Below are positions 1-6,137 of a stretch of 6,428 nucleotides of DNA, piece after piece (position 1 is the first letter of the stretch; each line of letters begins with the position of its first letter). The DNA lies in NCBI GenBank assembly GCA_903865465.1, contig CAIPJU010000184.1:1-6428 (forward strand), in the 5' to 3' direction. The position numbers and the translations under genes were made by a program. The notes beneath the pieces were generated by a model, which was given only the letters and a program-made list of their open reading frames with translations, was not told where the DNA came from and did no database searches. The DNA is from an uncultured Bacteroidota bacterium. Its GTDB lineage: Bacteria; Bacteroidota; Bacteroidia; Bacteroidales; VadinHA17.

Positions 1-105
1 ATCGAAGCAAGATGGATCTATGAAGAGGATGATGCCGATATGCTTGAAGCAGGAAAGGAGATGTCGCGTATTGCTAAACTACCCTTTGAATATATCAGTA
101 AATAA
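1..105 (+). CDS. C-terminal fragment of an unidentified protein (5' end outside window)
   Basis: Frame 1 is open from the first base to a TAA at 103-105 and gives 34 residues, ending in LPFEYISK. The fragment is polar and charged, with an acidic run (EEDDAD, residues 8-13) followed by a probable amphipathic helix, so it looks like the C-terminus of a soluble globular protein. I do not recognise the family and assign no function. The next gene starts 75 nt downstream on the same strand, too far apart to assume a shared operon. That it is coding is inferred from the open frame, the natural composition and the AT-rich sequence after the stop. At this length an accidental open frame cannot be excluded. 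Confidence 0.55.
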   Translation: MEARWIYEEDDADMLEAGKEMSRIAKLPFEYISK

Positions 106-124
106 ACTGTTAGGGAAAATTTCC

Positions 125-154
125 TTTGAAAAACAAAATGGAAGTAATATTTTG
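125..154 (+). promoter_or_regulatory. Possible Bacteroidota-type promoter of the FISUMP lipoprotein gene
   Basis: A TTTG at 125-128 could be the -33 element. ATATTTTG at 147-154 resembles the -7 consensus TAnnTTTG but misses its first two bases. The spacer is 18 nt, slightly short of the usual 19-21. Transcription would start near 161 and leave a leader of about 20 nt. No clear Shine-Dalgarno precedes the ATG at 181, which is common in this phylum. This is a weak match. Confidence 0.22.
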
Positions 155-180
155 TCCGCCTTTTTTAATATCAGATTCAG

Positions 181-876
181 ATGAAAACAGATCTTATTAA
201 CAAGTCAGCATTTTTTATTCTTTTAATAATTGGTCAGCTACTTCCAGGATGTAAAAAGAATGAATCGGATCCTACAAAGGTAATCGACAAGGATGGAAAC
301 AGTTATAACATAATTACTCTCGGCACCCAGAAATGGATGAAGGAGAACCTCAGAACCACAAAATACAATGATGGCAGCACAATTACTGAAGTTACAGCCG
401 ATGACGTATGGAAGACGACAGAGAATGGAGCTCTGTGCTGGTATAATAATGATGCTGCTAAATATAAGGAGAGTTATGGCGCTCTCTATAACTGGTATAC
501 AGTTGGTACCGGAAAGCTTTGCCCAGCGGGATGGCACGTACCTACAAAGGATGATTGGACAAATCTTATTTTCTACGAGGCAGGATACCTCGTCGCCGGA
601 GGAAGACTGAAAGAGGCTGACACAACTCACTGGGCAAGTCCCGACGGGATACGAAACTTCCCTGACAACAACGAAAGTGGTTTTACAGCACTTCCCGGAG
701 GATACAGGTCAAATTCATTCTTTTACGGACTGAGGGTAACCGGATTATGGTGGACTTCAACATCCGATCTTTCTGCAAGTTCGTGGGCTGTAAGCATGTA
801 CAATGATGTCGACCAAACACTTACCAGTACCTACATTTATTCTTTAGGAGTTTCAGTAAGGTGCATAAAGGATTAA
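181..876 (+). CDS. FISUMP-domain lipoprotein
   Basis: This 231-residue protein is a predicted exported lipoprotein. It starts with a short basic N-region, a hydrophobic core at about residues 10-21 and a lipobox LPGC with the lipidated cysteine at Cys24. The mature part is one 'Fibrobacter succinogenes major paralogous' domain (TIGR02145/PF09603). Its hallmarks are visible in order: VIDKDGNSYN (34-43), LGTQKWMKENLRTTKYNDG (47-65), GALYNWYTV (100-108), LCPAGWHVPTKDDW (113-126), SGFTALPGGYR (166-176), WWTSTS (190-195), SWAVSMYN (201-208) and a C-terminal VSVRCIK. The usual position of such proteins is the outer membrane or cell surface, but their molecular function is not established. The residues after Cys24 are KKNESD, so a Bacteroidota surface-export signal is possible but not clear. 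The domain is complete and ends at its normal VRCI motif. The gene is convergent with the symporter gene, with 48 nt between the stops, and has no evident functional link to its neighbours. Confidence 0.9.
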   Translation: MKTDLINKSAFFILLIIGQLLPGCKKNESDPTKVIDKDGNSYNIITLGTQKWMKENLRTTKYNDGSTITEVTADDVWKTTENGALCWYNNDAAKYKESYGALYNWYTVGTGKLCPAGWHVPTKDDWTNLIFYEAGYLVAGGRLKEADTTHWASPDGIRNFPDNNESGFTALPGGYRSNSFFYGLRVTGLWWTSTSDLSASSWAVSMYNDVDQTLTSTYIYSLGVSVRCIKD

Positions 877-924
877 AATTTGAATCCCCTGGCAAATGTA
901 ACTTCTTCATGAGCTCTTAAGAAT

Positions 925-2427
925 TTAATTTTCAGAAATAATCTTCTTCGCAGCAAACAATTTCGCTGAAAGGAATCCTATCAGAGAAATAATAATAGTT
1001 CCAAAAACGATAGTCAGGTTCTGATGAAACGGACTCTTGAAGTGAAGAAGGATTCCATGTTTAAAAAATAGGGGTGAAAGGCTCATCCAGATAATAATAA
1101 GTACTCCGGCAACTACACCAATTGCTGCATCTATATTTCTGACTTTTTTCGAGAGAAATCCCAGAAGGAACAAGCCAAGCATGCCTCCGCTAAAGACTGA
1201 AGCAAGTCCCCACCAGGCATCAAGCACGCTGTCGACCCCTACCAGGGTAAGAGCTACTACGGTTCCAAGAAGACCAAAGAGCAGTGAGGAGCTATAAAGT
1301 ACTTTCATTGATGATTTTTCATCAGCGCCTTTATTAAAATACCTTTTGTAGTAATCTGAAAGTACTATTGTGGCAGTACTGTTTATGCTTGTTGATATTG
1401 TGCTCATACCGGCAGCAAATACAGAGGCAATGAGTAAGCCTGTTATACCGGTCGGAAGTCCGTTAACAATGAAATACGGAAATACCTTATCACCTGCGCC
1501 GGCTACTTTTAGTTCTGCCGGCAGCATTGCTGGCAGCGCTGTATAATAGGCATAAAGCTCAGTTCCAATAAAAAAGAAGATAAAAGAGACAGGAATATAA
1601 AGCAGGGAACCGAAGAGGGCGGATGATTTTGCCTCCCTCGTGGTACTCGTTGTCATGTACCTCTGTACATAATTCTGATCTATTCCGTAATTCTGAAGAT
1701 TTATGAATAATCCATAAATGAGCACTACCCAGAAGGTCGAATCCTTCAGACTCAGGCTAAAGCTGCCAAGATCGAATTTATGGTTTGCTGCAGCAATGCG
1801 AAATACCTGACCTGGTCCTTCGGGCATTGAAAACATCAGGATCAGTGCGCAAACGATGGCCCCCGTTATCAGGATTATTCCCTGTATGGCATCGGTCCAG
1901 ATTACCGCCTGAATACCGCCAAGCATAGAGTAGATGGTAACTGCAAGACCGGTTACTATGATTATTGTCCTAATATTCCATCCGAAGAGTGCATTAAGCG
2001 GCAGTGCAAGTAAAAGAAGGATAGCTCCTGTACGCATGAGTTGGGTGAAAACATAACATATTGAAGCGTATATCCTTGCCCAGGGGCCGAAGCGCATTTC
2101 GAGATAGTTGTATGCGGAGATGCTTCCTATCTGTCGGTAAAGCGGAACGAAGAACTTCACTGCAAGAAATGATGCCACAGGTATCGAAAAGCTGAATACA
2201 AGGGCATTCCAGTTCGACATATAGGCTTTGCCCGGGAGTGCAAGGAAACTGATGCTGCTCACGAAAGTGGCAAATATTGACATGCCCACGACCCAGGCCG
2301 GCAGCTTTCCTCCTCCTGATGTAAATTGCGATGAGGTCTTGTTCCTGAAATAAAAAGCAGCTCCGAAAATCACATTCCCGAAGGTCAGCATAGCAAATAT
2401 TATCAGGTCAAGCAGTTTTAATTTCAT
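925..2427 (-). CDS. Sodium:solute symporter (SSS family), possible sialic acid/organic acid importer
   Basis: A 500-residue inner-membrane Na+/solute symporter of full family length, with about 13 hydrophobic segments (roughly 4-26, 44-64, 75-95, 120-145, 154-171, 179-200, 232-250, 270-291, 325-350, 376-397, 400-425, 432-452, 468-490). Diagnostic SSS motifs are GGIQAVIWTDAIQG (170-183), the cytoplasmic DQNYVQRYMTTSTTREAKSS (250-269) and the Na2-site helix FAAGMSTISTSINSTAT (337-353). Ala53, Val56, Ala339, Ser342 and Thr343 fit the Na2 site. Asp179, Ser345 and Thr346 fit the second sodium site described for the sialic acid transporter SiaT. Arg132 in the third core helix lies where SiaT has its carboxylate-binding arginine; this comparison uses SiaT numbering recalled from memory. 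The gene is second in an operon, 34 nt after the aldolase. The start ATG is preceded by GGAG four bases upstream. The family is certain; sialic acid is inferred from context, and another carboxylate or sugar is possible. Confidence 0.93.
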   Translation of the reverse strand: MKLKLLDLIIFAMLTFGNVIFGAAFYFRNKTSSQFTSGGGKLPAWVVGMSIFATFVSSISFLALPGKAYMSNWNALVFSFSIPVASFLAVKFFVPLYRQIGSISAYNYLEMRFGPWARIYASICYVFTQLMRTGAILLLLALPLNALFGWNIRTIIIVTGLAVTIYSMLGGIQAVIWTDAIQGIILITGAIVCALILMFSMPEGPGQVFRIAAANHKFDLGSFSLSLKDSTFWVVLIYGLFINLQNYGIDQNYVQRYMTTSTTREAKSSALFGSLLYIPVSFIFFFIGTELYAYYTALPAMLPAELKVAGAGDKVFPYFIVNGLPTGITGLLIASVFAAGMSTISTSINSTATIVLSDYYKRYFNKGADEKSSMKVLYSSSLLFGLLGTVVALTLVGVDSVLDAWWGLASVFSGGMLGLFLLGFLSKKVRNIDAAIGVVAGVLIIIWMSLSPLFFKHGILLHFKSPFHQNLTIVFGTIIISLIGFLSAKLFAAKKIISEN

Positions 2428-2461
2428 GAATCTCCAATTTATTCTGCAATATAAGGAGATC
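2428..2461 (-). promoter_or_regulatory. Intercistronic stem-loop covering the symporter ribosome binding site
   Basis: In the mRNA (minus strand), AUCUCC begins one base after the aldolase stop codon. It is perfectly complementary to GGAGAU, which contains the Shine-Dalgarno of the symporter and ends two bases before its AUG. The arms are 2455-2460 and 2430-2435, with a 19-nt loop. Folding would hide the RBS. A ribosome terminating on the aldolase would cover the 5' arm and open it, giving translational coupling. The complementarity is seen directly; the mechanism is inferred, and a six-pair stem is only modestly stable. Confidence 0.35.
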
Positions 2462-3370
2462 TTAATAAATATGGTTTTTGAACTCAGCTATTGAAGCAGC
2501 AATCCTTTCCCTTTCATGAGCACTCAGTTTTCTTAAAGGGAAGGCAACATTGTCGCTGCAGATGTTCATGACCGACAAGGCGCATTTTATTCCTCTTATT
2601 GACCTTGAAATCTGCCTGGTTGGTTCATAAATTGTATCAGTCAAATGAATAATGAAATTTTTCAGATGATCAATCCTAACTAAGTCATGGTTAGCTGAAG
2701 CGTTGAAGAATTCAACATATAGGTCCGGAAACATATTGGCTCCACCTGCAACAGCCCCTGTTCCGCCGGCGAGGATTGTTTCGGGAATCAGAAGTTCAGA
2801 ACCGGTTATTATTGAAAACATAGGTTCATTACTGAATTCATTAATAAGTGAATACATGAAAGAGATATCTCCCGAACTATCCTTAATACCAATTGAGCCA
2901 AGCTCTTTTGCAACTTTTATTGTTTCAACCGACATATGAAGCCTGGTACAAGCCGGAATATCATACATAAGAAACGGGAGAGGTAATTTTGGAGCCAGGT
3001 TTTCAATATAATAAGCCATCTCCTCCTGTGTTATGGGAATATAGTAAGGGGGAGCTATTACCACAGCATCAACGCCACATCCGGCTGCATATTCTGCCAA
3101 TTCCAGCGAGCTGTCAAAAGATGTATCAGTAATTCCTGCCAGAACAGGAATCCTGCCATCGACCATTCCTGCTGTCCTTTTAATAAGTTCCTTCCTAAGA
3201 TGAAGTCCAAGGCTTGGCCCTTCTCCTGTTGTCCCAAGTACAAACAAGCCATGCACACCACCCGAAATCAGGAATTCCACCAGCTTTTCAAGCCCATTTA
3301 TATCAAGGGTTTTGTTATCCAGCAGGGGAGTTACCATGGGTGGGATTACTCCTTTCAATGGCAATTTCAT
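2462..3370 (-). CDS. DHDPS/N-acetylneuraminate lyase family class I aldolase
   Basis: A 302-residue cytoplasmic TIM-barrel lyase that forms a Schiff base between a lysine and pyruvate or a 2-keto acid. The family hallmarks are GTTGEG (46-51, binding the keto-acid carboxylate), APPYY (106-110), the catalytic tyrosine in MYDIP (Tyr136) and the Schiff-base lysine in GIKDSSGD (Lys163). Length matches the family (about 290-310). At Tyr+5, where true DHDPS (DapA) has the substrate arginine of YNVPSR, this protein has Cys141; NanA has leucine there in YNIPAL. It is therefore unlikely to be the lysine-biosynthesis enzyme and more likely a catabolic lyase such as N-acetylneuraminate lyase or another 2-keto-3-deoxy acid aldolase. 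The Asp in MYDIP replaces the usual Asn. Being first in an operon with an Na+ symporter and divergent from an AraC regulator supports a catabolic role. The start at 3370 has GGAG eight bases upstream. The family is secure, the substrate is not. Confidence 0.92.
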   Translation of the reverse strand: MKLPLKGVIPPMVTPLLDNKTLDINGLEKLVEFLISGGVHGLFVLGTTGEGPSLGLHLRKELIKRTAGMVDGRIPVLAGITDTSFDSSLELAEYAAGCGVDAVVIAPPYYIPITQEEMAYYIENLAPKLPLPFLMYDIPACTRLHMSVETIKVAKELGSIGIKDSSGDISFMYSLINEFSNEPMFSIITGSELLIPETILAGGTGAVAGGANMFPDLYVEFFNASANHDLVRIDHLKNFIIHLTDTIYEPTRQISRSIRGIKCALSVMNICSDNVAFPLRKLSAHERERIAASIAEFKNHIY

Positions 3371-3378
3371 AGTTTTGG

Positions 3379-3382
3379 CTCC
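3379..3382 (-). promoter_or_regulatory. Ribosome binding site of the aldolase gene
   Basis: GGAG on the minus strand lies eight bases before the ATG at 3370. This good spacing supports that start and agrees with the protein beginning directly at the first barrel strand (MKLPLKGVIPPMVTP). Confidence 0.5.
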
Positions 3383-3428
3383 ATAATCTCAAAGTTGAAA
3401 ATTAAACATCCTGAAAAGCATCCTTTTC

Positions 3429-3459
3429 CAAACTATCATTTTATCACATGTAAAATAAA
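3429..3459 (-). promoter_or_regulatory. Possible promoter of the aldolase-symporter operon with a palindrome inside
   Basis: On the minus strand a TTTA (3456-3459) and an ATAGTTTG (3429-3436) are separated by 19 nt, resembling the Bacteroidota -33 TTTG and -7 TAnnTTTG elements; neither is perfect. Between them lies an inverted repeat, ATTTTA (3438-3443) and TAAAAT (3451-3456), around a 7-nt centre. A regulator bound there would overlap RNA polymerase. The AraC-family protein encoded divergently is the natural candidate. The AT-rich background lowers the weight of both signals. Confidence 0.28.
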
Positions 3460-3488
3460 GAAATCGCTCTTACCGATTCTTCAGTAAT

Positions 3489-3519
3489 CTTGTTCTGTTT
3501 GCATTGATTTTTAACTTTA
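3489..3519 (+). promoter_or_regulatory. Possible promoter of the AraC-family regulator gene
   Basis: CTTG at 3489-3492 and TAACTTTA at 3512-3519 are each one base from the Bacteroidota -33 TTTG and -7 TAnnTTTG elements, and the spacer is the expected 19 nt. Transcription would start near 3526, giving a leader of about 40 nt. TAACTT recurs at 3532-3537, exactly 20 bases on. That spacing suits an AraC-type direct-repeat operator and could indicate autoregulation, although six AT-rich bases may repeat by chance. Confidence 0.35.
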
Positions 3520-3551
3520 AATGAAATTTACTAACTTAAGGCCTGATTGCT

Positions 3552-3558
3552 AAAGAGG
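3552..3558 (+). promoter_or_regulatory. Ribosome binding site that fixes the AraC-family start
   Basis: AAAGAGG lies six bases before the ATG at 3565. It falls just inside an in-frame TTG at 3547, so that TTG is unlikely to be the real start and the ATG is preferred. Confidence 0.55.
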
Positions 3559-3564
3559 ATTTAC

Positions 3565-4416
3565 ATGGAAATAATTTATGAAAGCATTTTCGTGTCACAT
3601 GAGCATTCATTTATAACACGAAGGCTGAAGCTGCAGCATGAAATTATAAAAATCCATTCCCATAAAAACTTTGAGCTTAATTATATAACCTCCGGTTCAG
3701 GGAAAAGGATAGTTGGCAACAGTATAAAGCCCTATACACAAGGGGACCTGGTACTCATGGGTCCCAACATACCGCACTGCTGGGATCCCATGTTGAATGA
3801 GGCTGGTAAAGAGCCTGAGTGCATAGTCACCCACTTCTATGAAAATCTTATAAGTTCCGATTTCTTTAAAATACCTGAACTCGACGAGGTGGAGACTCTC
3901 CTAAAAAGTGCAGGCAATGGTATCGTCTTCCGTGGTAAGAGAGTCGAAAAGGCAGGAGTCTCTCTTGCTAAGATGCTTAATATGAAAGGACTAAGTCTTT
4001 ATGTTGAACTTCTGAAAGTCTTTGAACTGCTTTTAAAGATAAAAGACAGGGAGGTGCTTGCTCTGCCAGACTCCAAGCCTATCTTCACTGACAGGAACCA
4101 GGCGCAAATCAATAAAATATATGAATATGTATTCAATAATATTCAGTCGGGGATCTTTTTAAAAGATGCTGCCTCGCTGGTATTTATGGAGCCTGGATCC
4201 TTCTGCAGATATTTCAGGAAGAAGACAAACCAAACCTTCATGAATTATGTAAAAAATGTAAGGATCGGAATTGCATCGCGACTCCTGGCAGAAACCGATA
4301 AACAGATAGCACAGATTTGTTATGAGTGCGGATATAAAAACCTTGCTAACTTCAACCTTTACTTCAAGGGAATAATGAAAAAGACACCATCGGAATACAG
4401 GAGAGATTTCAGGTAA
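3565..4416 (+). CDS. AraC-family transcriptional regulator with N-terminal cupin domain
   Basis: A 283-residue DNA-binding regulator, complete and of normal AraC length. Residues about 25-92 form a cupin-type ligand-sensing domain with HSHKNFELNYITSGSG (31-46), a glycine turn QGDLVLMGPNIPHCW (59-73) and a further histidine at position 90. The C-terminal domain (about 180-283) has both helix-turn-helix motifs: IFLKDAASLVFMEPGSFCRYFRKK (197-220), then IAQICYECGYKNLANFNLYFKG (248-269) ending in the family signature KTPSEYRR (273-280). It is transcribed away from the aldolase-symporter operon across a 194-bp shared control region, the classic arrangement for a substrate-responsive activator of the neighbouring transport and catabolic genes. 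The effector is unknown and would be expected to be the imported compound or a breakdown product. The start is ATG 3565 on RBS evidence. The gene is convergent with the DUF4956 gene, 33 nt apart. Confidence 0.93.
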   Translation: MEIIYESIFVSHEHSFITRRLKLQHEIIKIHSHKNFELNYITSGSGKRIVGNSIKPYTQGDLVLMGPNIPHCWDPMLNEAGKEPECIVTHFYENLISSDFFKIPELDEVETLLKSAGNGIVFRGKRVEKAGVSLAKMLNMKGLSLYVELLKVFELLLKIKDREVLALPDSKPIFTDRNQAQINKIYEYVFNNIQSGIFLKDAASLVFMEPGSFCRYFRKKTNQTFMNYVKNVRIGIASRLLAETDKQIAQICYECGYKNLANFNLYFKGIMKKTPSEYRRDFR

Positions 4417-4425
4417 ATCACCTGA
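4409..4425. terminator. Short stem-loop between convergent genes, possible bidirectional transcription end
   Basis: TCAGGT (4409-4414) and ACCTGA (4420-4425) form a perfect six-base inverted repeat with a 5-nt loop, overlapping the stop codon of the AraC gene. It lies between two convergent transcription units, where a shared terminator is expected. No run of T follows on either strand, so it is not a standard intrinsic terminator. Confidence 0.3.
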
Positions 4426-4449
4426 TTGTCTGATTTCTGAATTGTTCTC

Positions 4450-5058
4450 TCACTCCCTGTAAAAGATTTCGATGAAGGCCTGCTTTCTTTTATAATCAAC
4501 ACTCTTAATACGAATTCTTAAGATATCTTTTCCTGTAATTTCCGAAATTTCCCTTAACAGCTTTTCTTCTTTTTCTGGTTTCAAGAGCTCAAGCCGATCA
4601 AATACAATTACGTGCGAATCGCTTTTATTCCGCAACAGGTACTCTTCAAGAACAAAGGCTGCCAATATAATGATGATATTGAAGATTAGTATCCCCAACA
4701 TCGGGAACTTAAAGACCTTTAATGAGTTTATCATCGAGATGCCGATACCCGTAAAAATATAAGCCATGTCCTTTATGCCGACATTCCGTGTCCTGAACCT
4801 GAGAATGGCAAATACTGCAAATAGTCCGAAAGCAAAAGATATATCGAGGTGAACAGTACCGAGCATTGAGCAGATGAAAAATACCATAATACCCATCAGG
4901 TACATGGTAAAAAGAAGCTTCTCCTTCTTCGAATACCTGAAGTAGACAAGACTTATTAAAATAAAAAGAAAAAAGATATCAATACCAAAGCGAAGCATAA
5001 TTCCGAGAAAGGTCGAATTATCCAGGCTGAAAAAACCATCAGGTAAATTTTCGTTCAT
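4450..5058 (-). CDS. DUF4956 family integral membrane protein
   Basis: A 202-residue inner-membrane protein with about five hydrophobic segments (roughly 20-40, 48-66, 70-86, 97-113, 118-139). The hallmark of DUF4956 is the stretch 78-113, which includes GLFAVFAILRFRTRNVGIKD and continues into MINSL. The last 55 residues are soluble and charged, with alternating strand/helix character (HVIVFDRLELL, 149-159, then a helix and two strands), probably a small cytoplasmic alpha/beta domain. Its function is not established; members often neighbour VTC-type polyphosphate polymerases and CotH-like proteins. Here it is the second gene of an operon: its ATG shares one base with the stop of the upstream gene (TAATG), so translation is almost surely coupled and the start is well fixed. 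No polyphosphate polymerase is visible in this window. The family call is good; the role is open. Confidence 0.8.
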   Translation of the reverse strand: MNENLPDGFFSLDNSTFLGIMLRFGIDIFFLFILISLVYFRYSKKEKLLFTMYLMGIMVFFICSMLGTVHLDISFAFGLFAVFAILRFRTRNVGIKDMAYIFTGIGISMINSLKVFKFPMLGILIFNIIIILAAFVLEEYLLRNKSDSHVIVFDRLELLKPEKEEKLLREISEITGKDILRIRIKSVDYKRKQAFIEIFYRE

Positions 5059-6137
5059 TAGGGTTTAATTATTTTACATGTTTCAAAAAACAGACTGGAA
5101 AGATCGCGTTTCCCTGATAATTTATCAAAGAATGAATCCATAAAACCAATAATCTCCTCTTTATCTCTTTTGCTTATAAGCTTGAATTCATTTATTATTT
5201 TATAAAACTCAGGTTTTTTACCGGCAAACTGCTTTAATTCCTGAATATAAACTTCCCTCGACCGGCACATTCCAAGAAATAGTCTGTCACGCACTGTTGG
5301 AATTCCAACATTGTCGGCAGGGATCGCATCATCGGCATTAACCAGTCCCGACCAGTCGAAATCATAAGGAACAGCTATTCCACGCGGATCACTTACCAAT
5401 AATTTCGATTTTAAGACTCTGATATTATGCAGACCAGGAACTGACCAGTCATAATTTCCTATCATATAATTGAATATAGCTACCCTGTCCATAATATAGG
5501 GAATCATACTTCTCTGGTTGAGCATCTTCGATTTAACCTGAACAGTATTTGTCCTCTCTGCAAGCATCTCAACAGGCTCAATAAAGAAACCCGCCTGCCT
5601 AACTGTTTTCCTTTTCTTTTCTGAATCGATATAATTAACTGCCAGCAACCTAACCCTGAAACTTGTATCCGTCATTGCATTAAACAACTTATAAACAAGG
5701 TATTCTCTTACAAGATAGTTTTCATTAATAGCCCCTGACTGGCATTGTGTCACCAGTTTAAGTTTTGAAATGCTTTTCAGATCGGAATAAGGCAGGTGGT
5801 TGCCCTTAAAGTTGAGTTCAATCGGTGAGTAATTACAATTTTGTCTCCTGAAAATACCTCGTGTTCTGAGCTTTACTTTAGTCCTAAGTGAATCACTGGT
5901 TCCTGGATTGAAGACCATAACGGCATTAAGATAATTTTCATTTGATTTTGACCTCATGTAAGAGGTCAGGTTAAATTCAAGTGAAATCTCAAGGGGTTTG
6001 TCATCCTCAAAAAGTCTGAAACTCTTCCTGGAAGAATCATTCCTCTGTTTTACCCCGAGGGAATCTGTTCCCTGTCCAAAAGCCGGCAAGAAAGTAAAAA
6101 CCAATAGTAATATCTGAATCAGAGATCGCTTTATCAT
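5058..6137 (-). CDS. Secreted protein with atypical-kinase-like motifs (CotH-like, hypothetical)
   Basis: A 359-residue exported protein. Residues 1-21 are a Sec signal peptide with a basic start, a leucine-rich core and a probable cut at AFG|Q; no lipobox is present. The mature protein has no membrane segment. Notable blocks are KVKLRTRGIFRRQNC (87-101), KLKLVTQC (125-132), REYLVYKLFNAMTDTSFRVRLL (144-165), GFFIEP (183-188), GNYDWSVPGLHN (227-238) and PYDFDWSG (257-264). The order (an R-T-R-G block, a conserved helix, an F-IEP strand, an Asp...His-Asn loop and then a DFD motif) resembles CotH and other atypical kinases, with Asp230 as candidate catalytic base, Asn238 and Asp259/261 as metal ligands. 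The kinase assignment is inferred from motifs only and the Asp-to-Asn spacing (8) is longer than in classical kinases (5). The coupled DUF4956 gene strengthens a CotH-type link. No Shine-Dalgarno is evident before the ATG; the signal peptide supports this start. Confidence 0.75.
   Translation of the reverse strand: MIKRSLIQILLLVFTFLPAFGQGTDSLGVKQRNDSSRKSFRLFEDDKPLEISLEFNLTSYMRSKSNENYLNAVMVFNPGTSDSLRTKVKLRTRGIFRRQNCNYSPIELNFKGNHLPYSDLKSISKLKLVTQCQSGAINENYLVREYLVYKLFNAMTDTSFRVRLLAVNYIDSEKKRKTVRQAGFFIEPVEMLAERTNTVQVKSKMLNQRSMIPYIMDRVAIFNYMIGNYDWSVPGLHNIRVLKSKLLVSDPRGIAVPYDFDWSGLVNADDAIPADNVGIPTVRDRLFLGMCRSREVYIQELKQFAGKKPEFYKIINEFKLISKRDKEEIIGFMDSFFDKLSGKRDLSSLFFETCKIIKP

Noticed and set aside
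113..124. GGAAA/TTTCC palindrome after the first stop codon as a terminator
   Set aside because: The arms are separated by a single base so no hairpin loop can form, and no T-run follows.
531..550. Second TGGCAC as a sigma-54 -24 element
   Set aside because: No TTGC follows at the required spacing and the site is inside the FISUMP coding region.
238..630. 130-residue open frame on the minus strand inside the FISUMP gene
   Set aside because: It lies wholly antisense to a convincing lipoprotein gene, matches no recognised family and has no start signals; it is a shadow of the coding frame.
902..923. TTCTT...AAGAA inverted repeat between the convergent lipoprotein and symporter genes
   Set aside because: Five AT-rich pairs around an 11-nt loop give little stability and there is no T-tract; I see no supportable terminator in this 48-nt gap.
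3200..3487. 95-residue open frame on the plus strand overlapping the aldolase 5' end and the control region
   Set aside because: It overlaps the conserved N-terminus of the aldolase on the other strand and its sequence shows no domain or export signal.
3547..3564. TTG start extending the AraC-family protein by six residues
   Set aside because: The AAAGAGG ribosome binding site lies downstream of this TTG and at ideal distance from the ATG at 3565.
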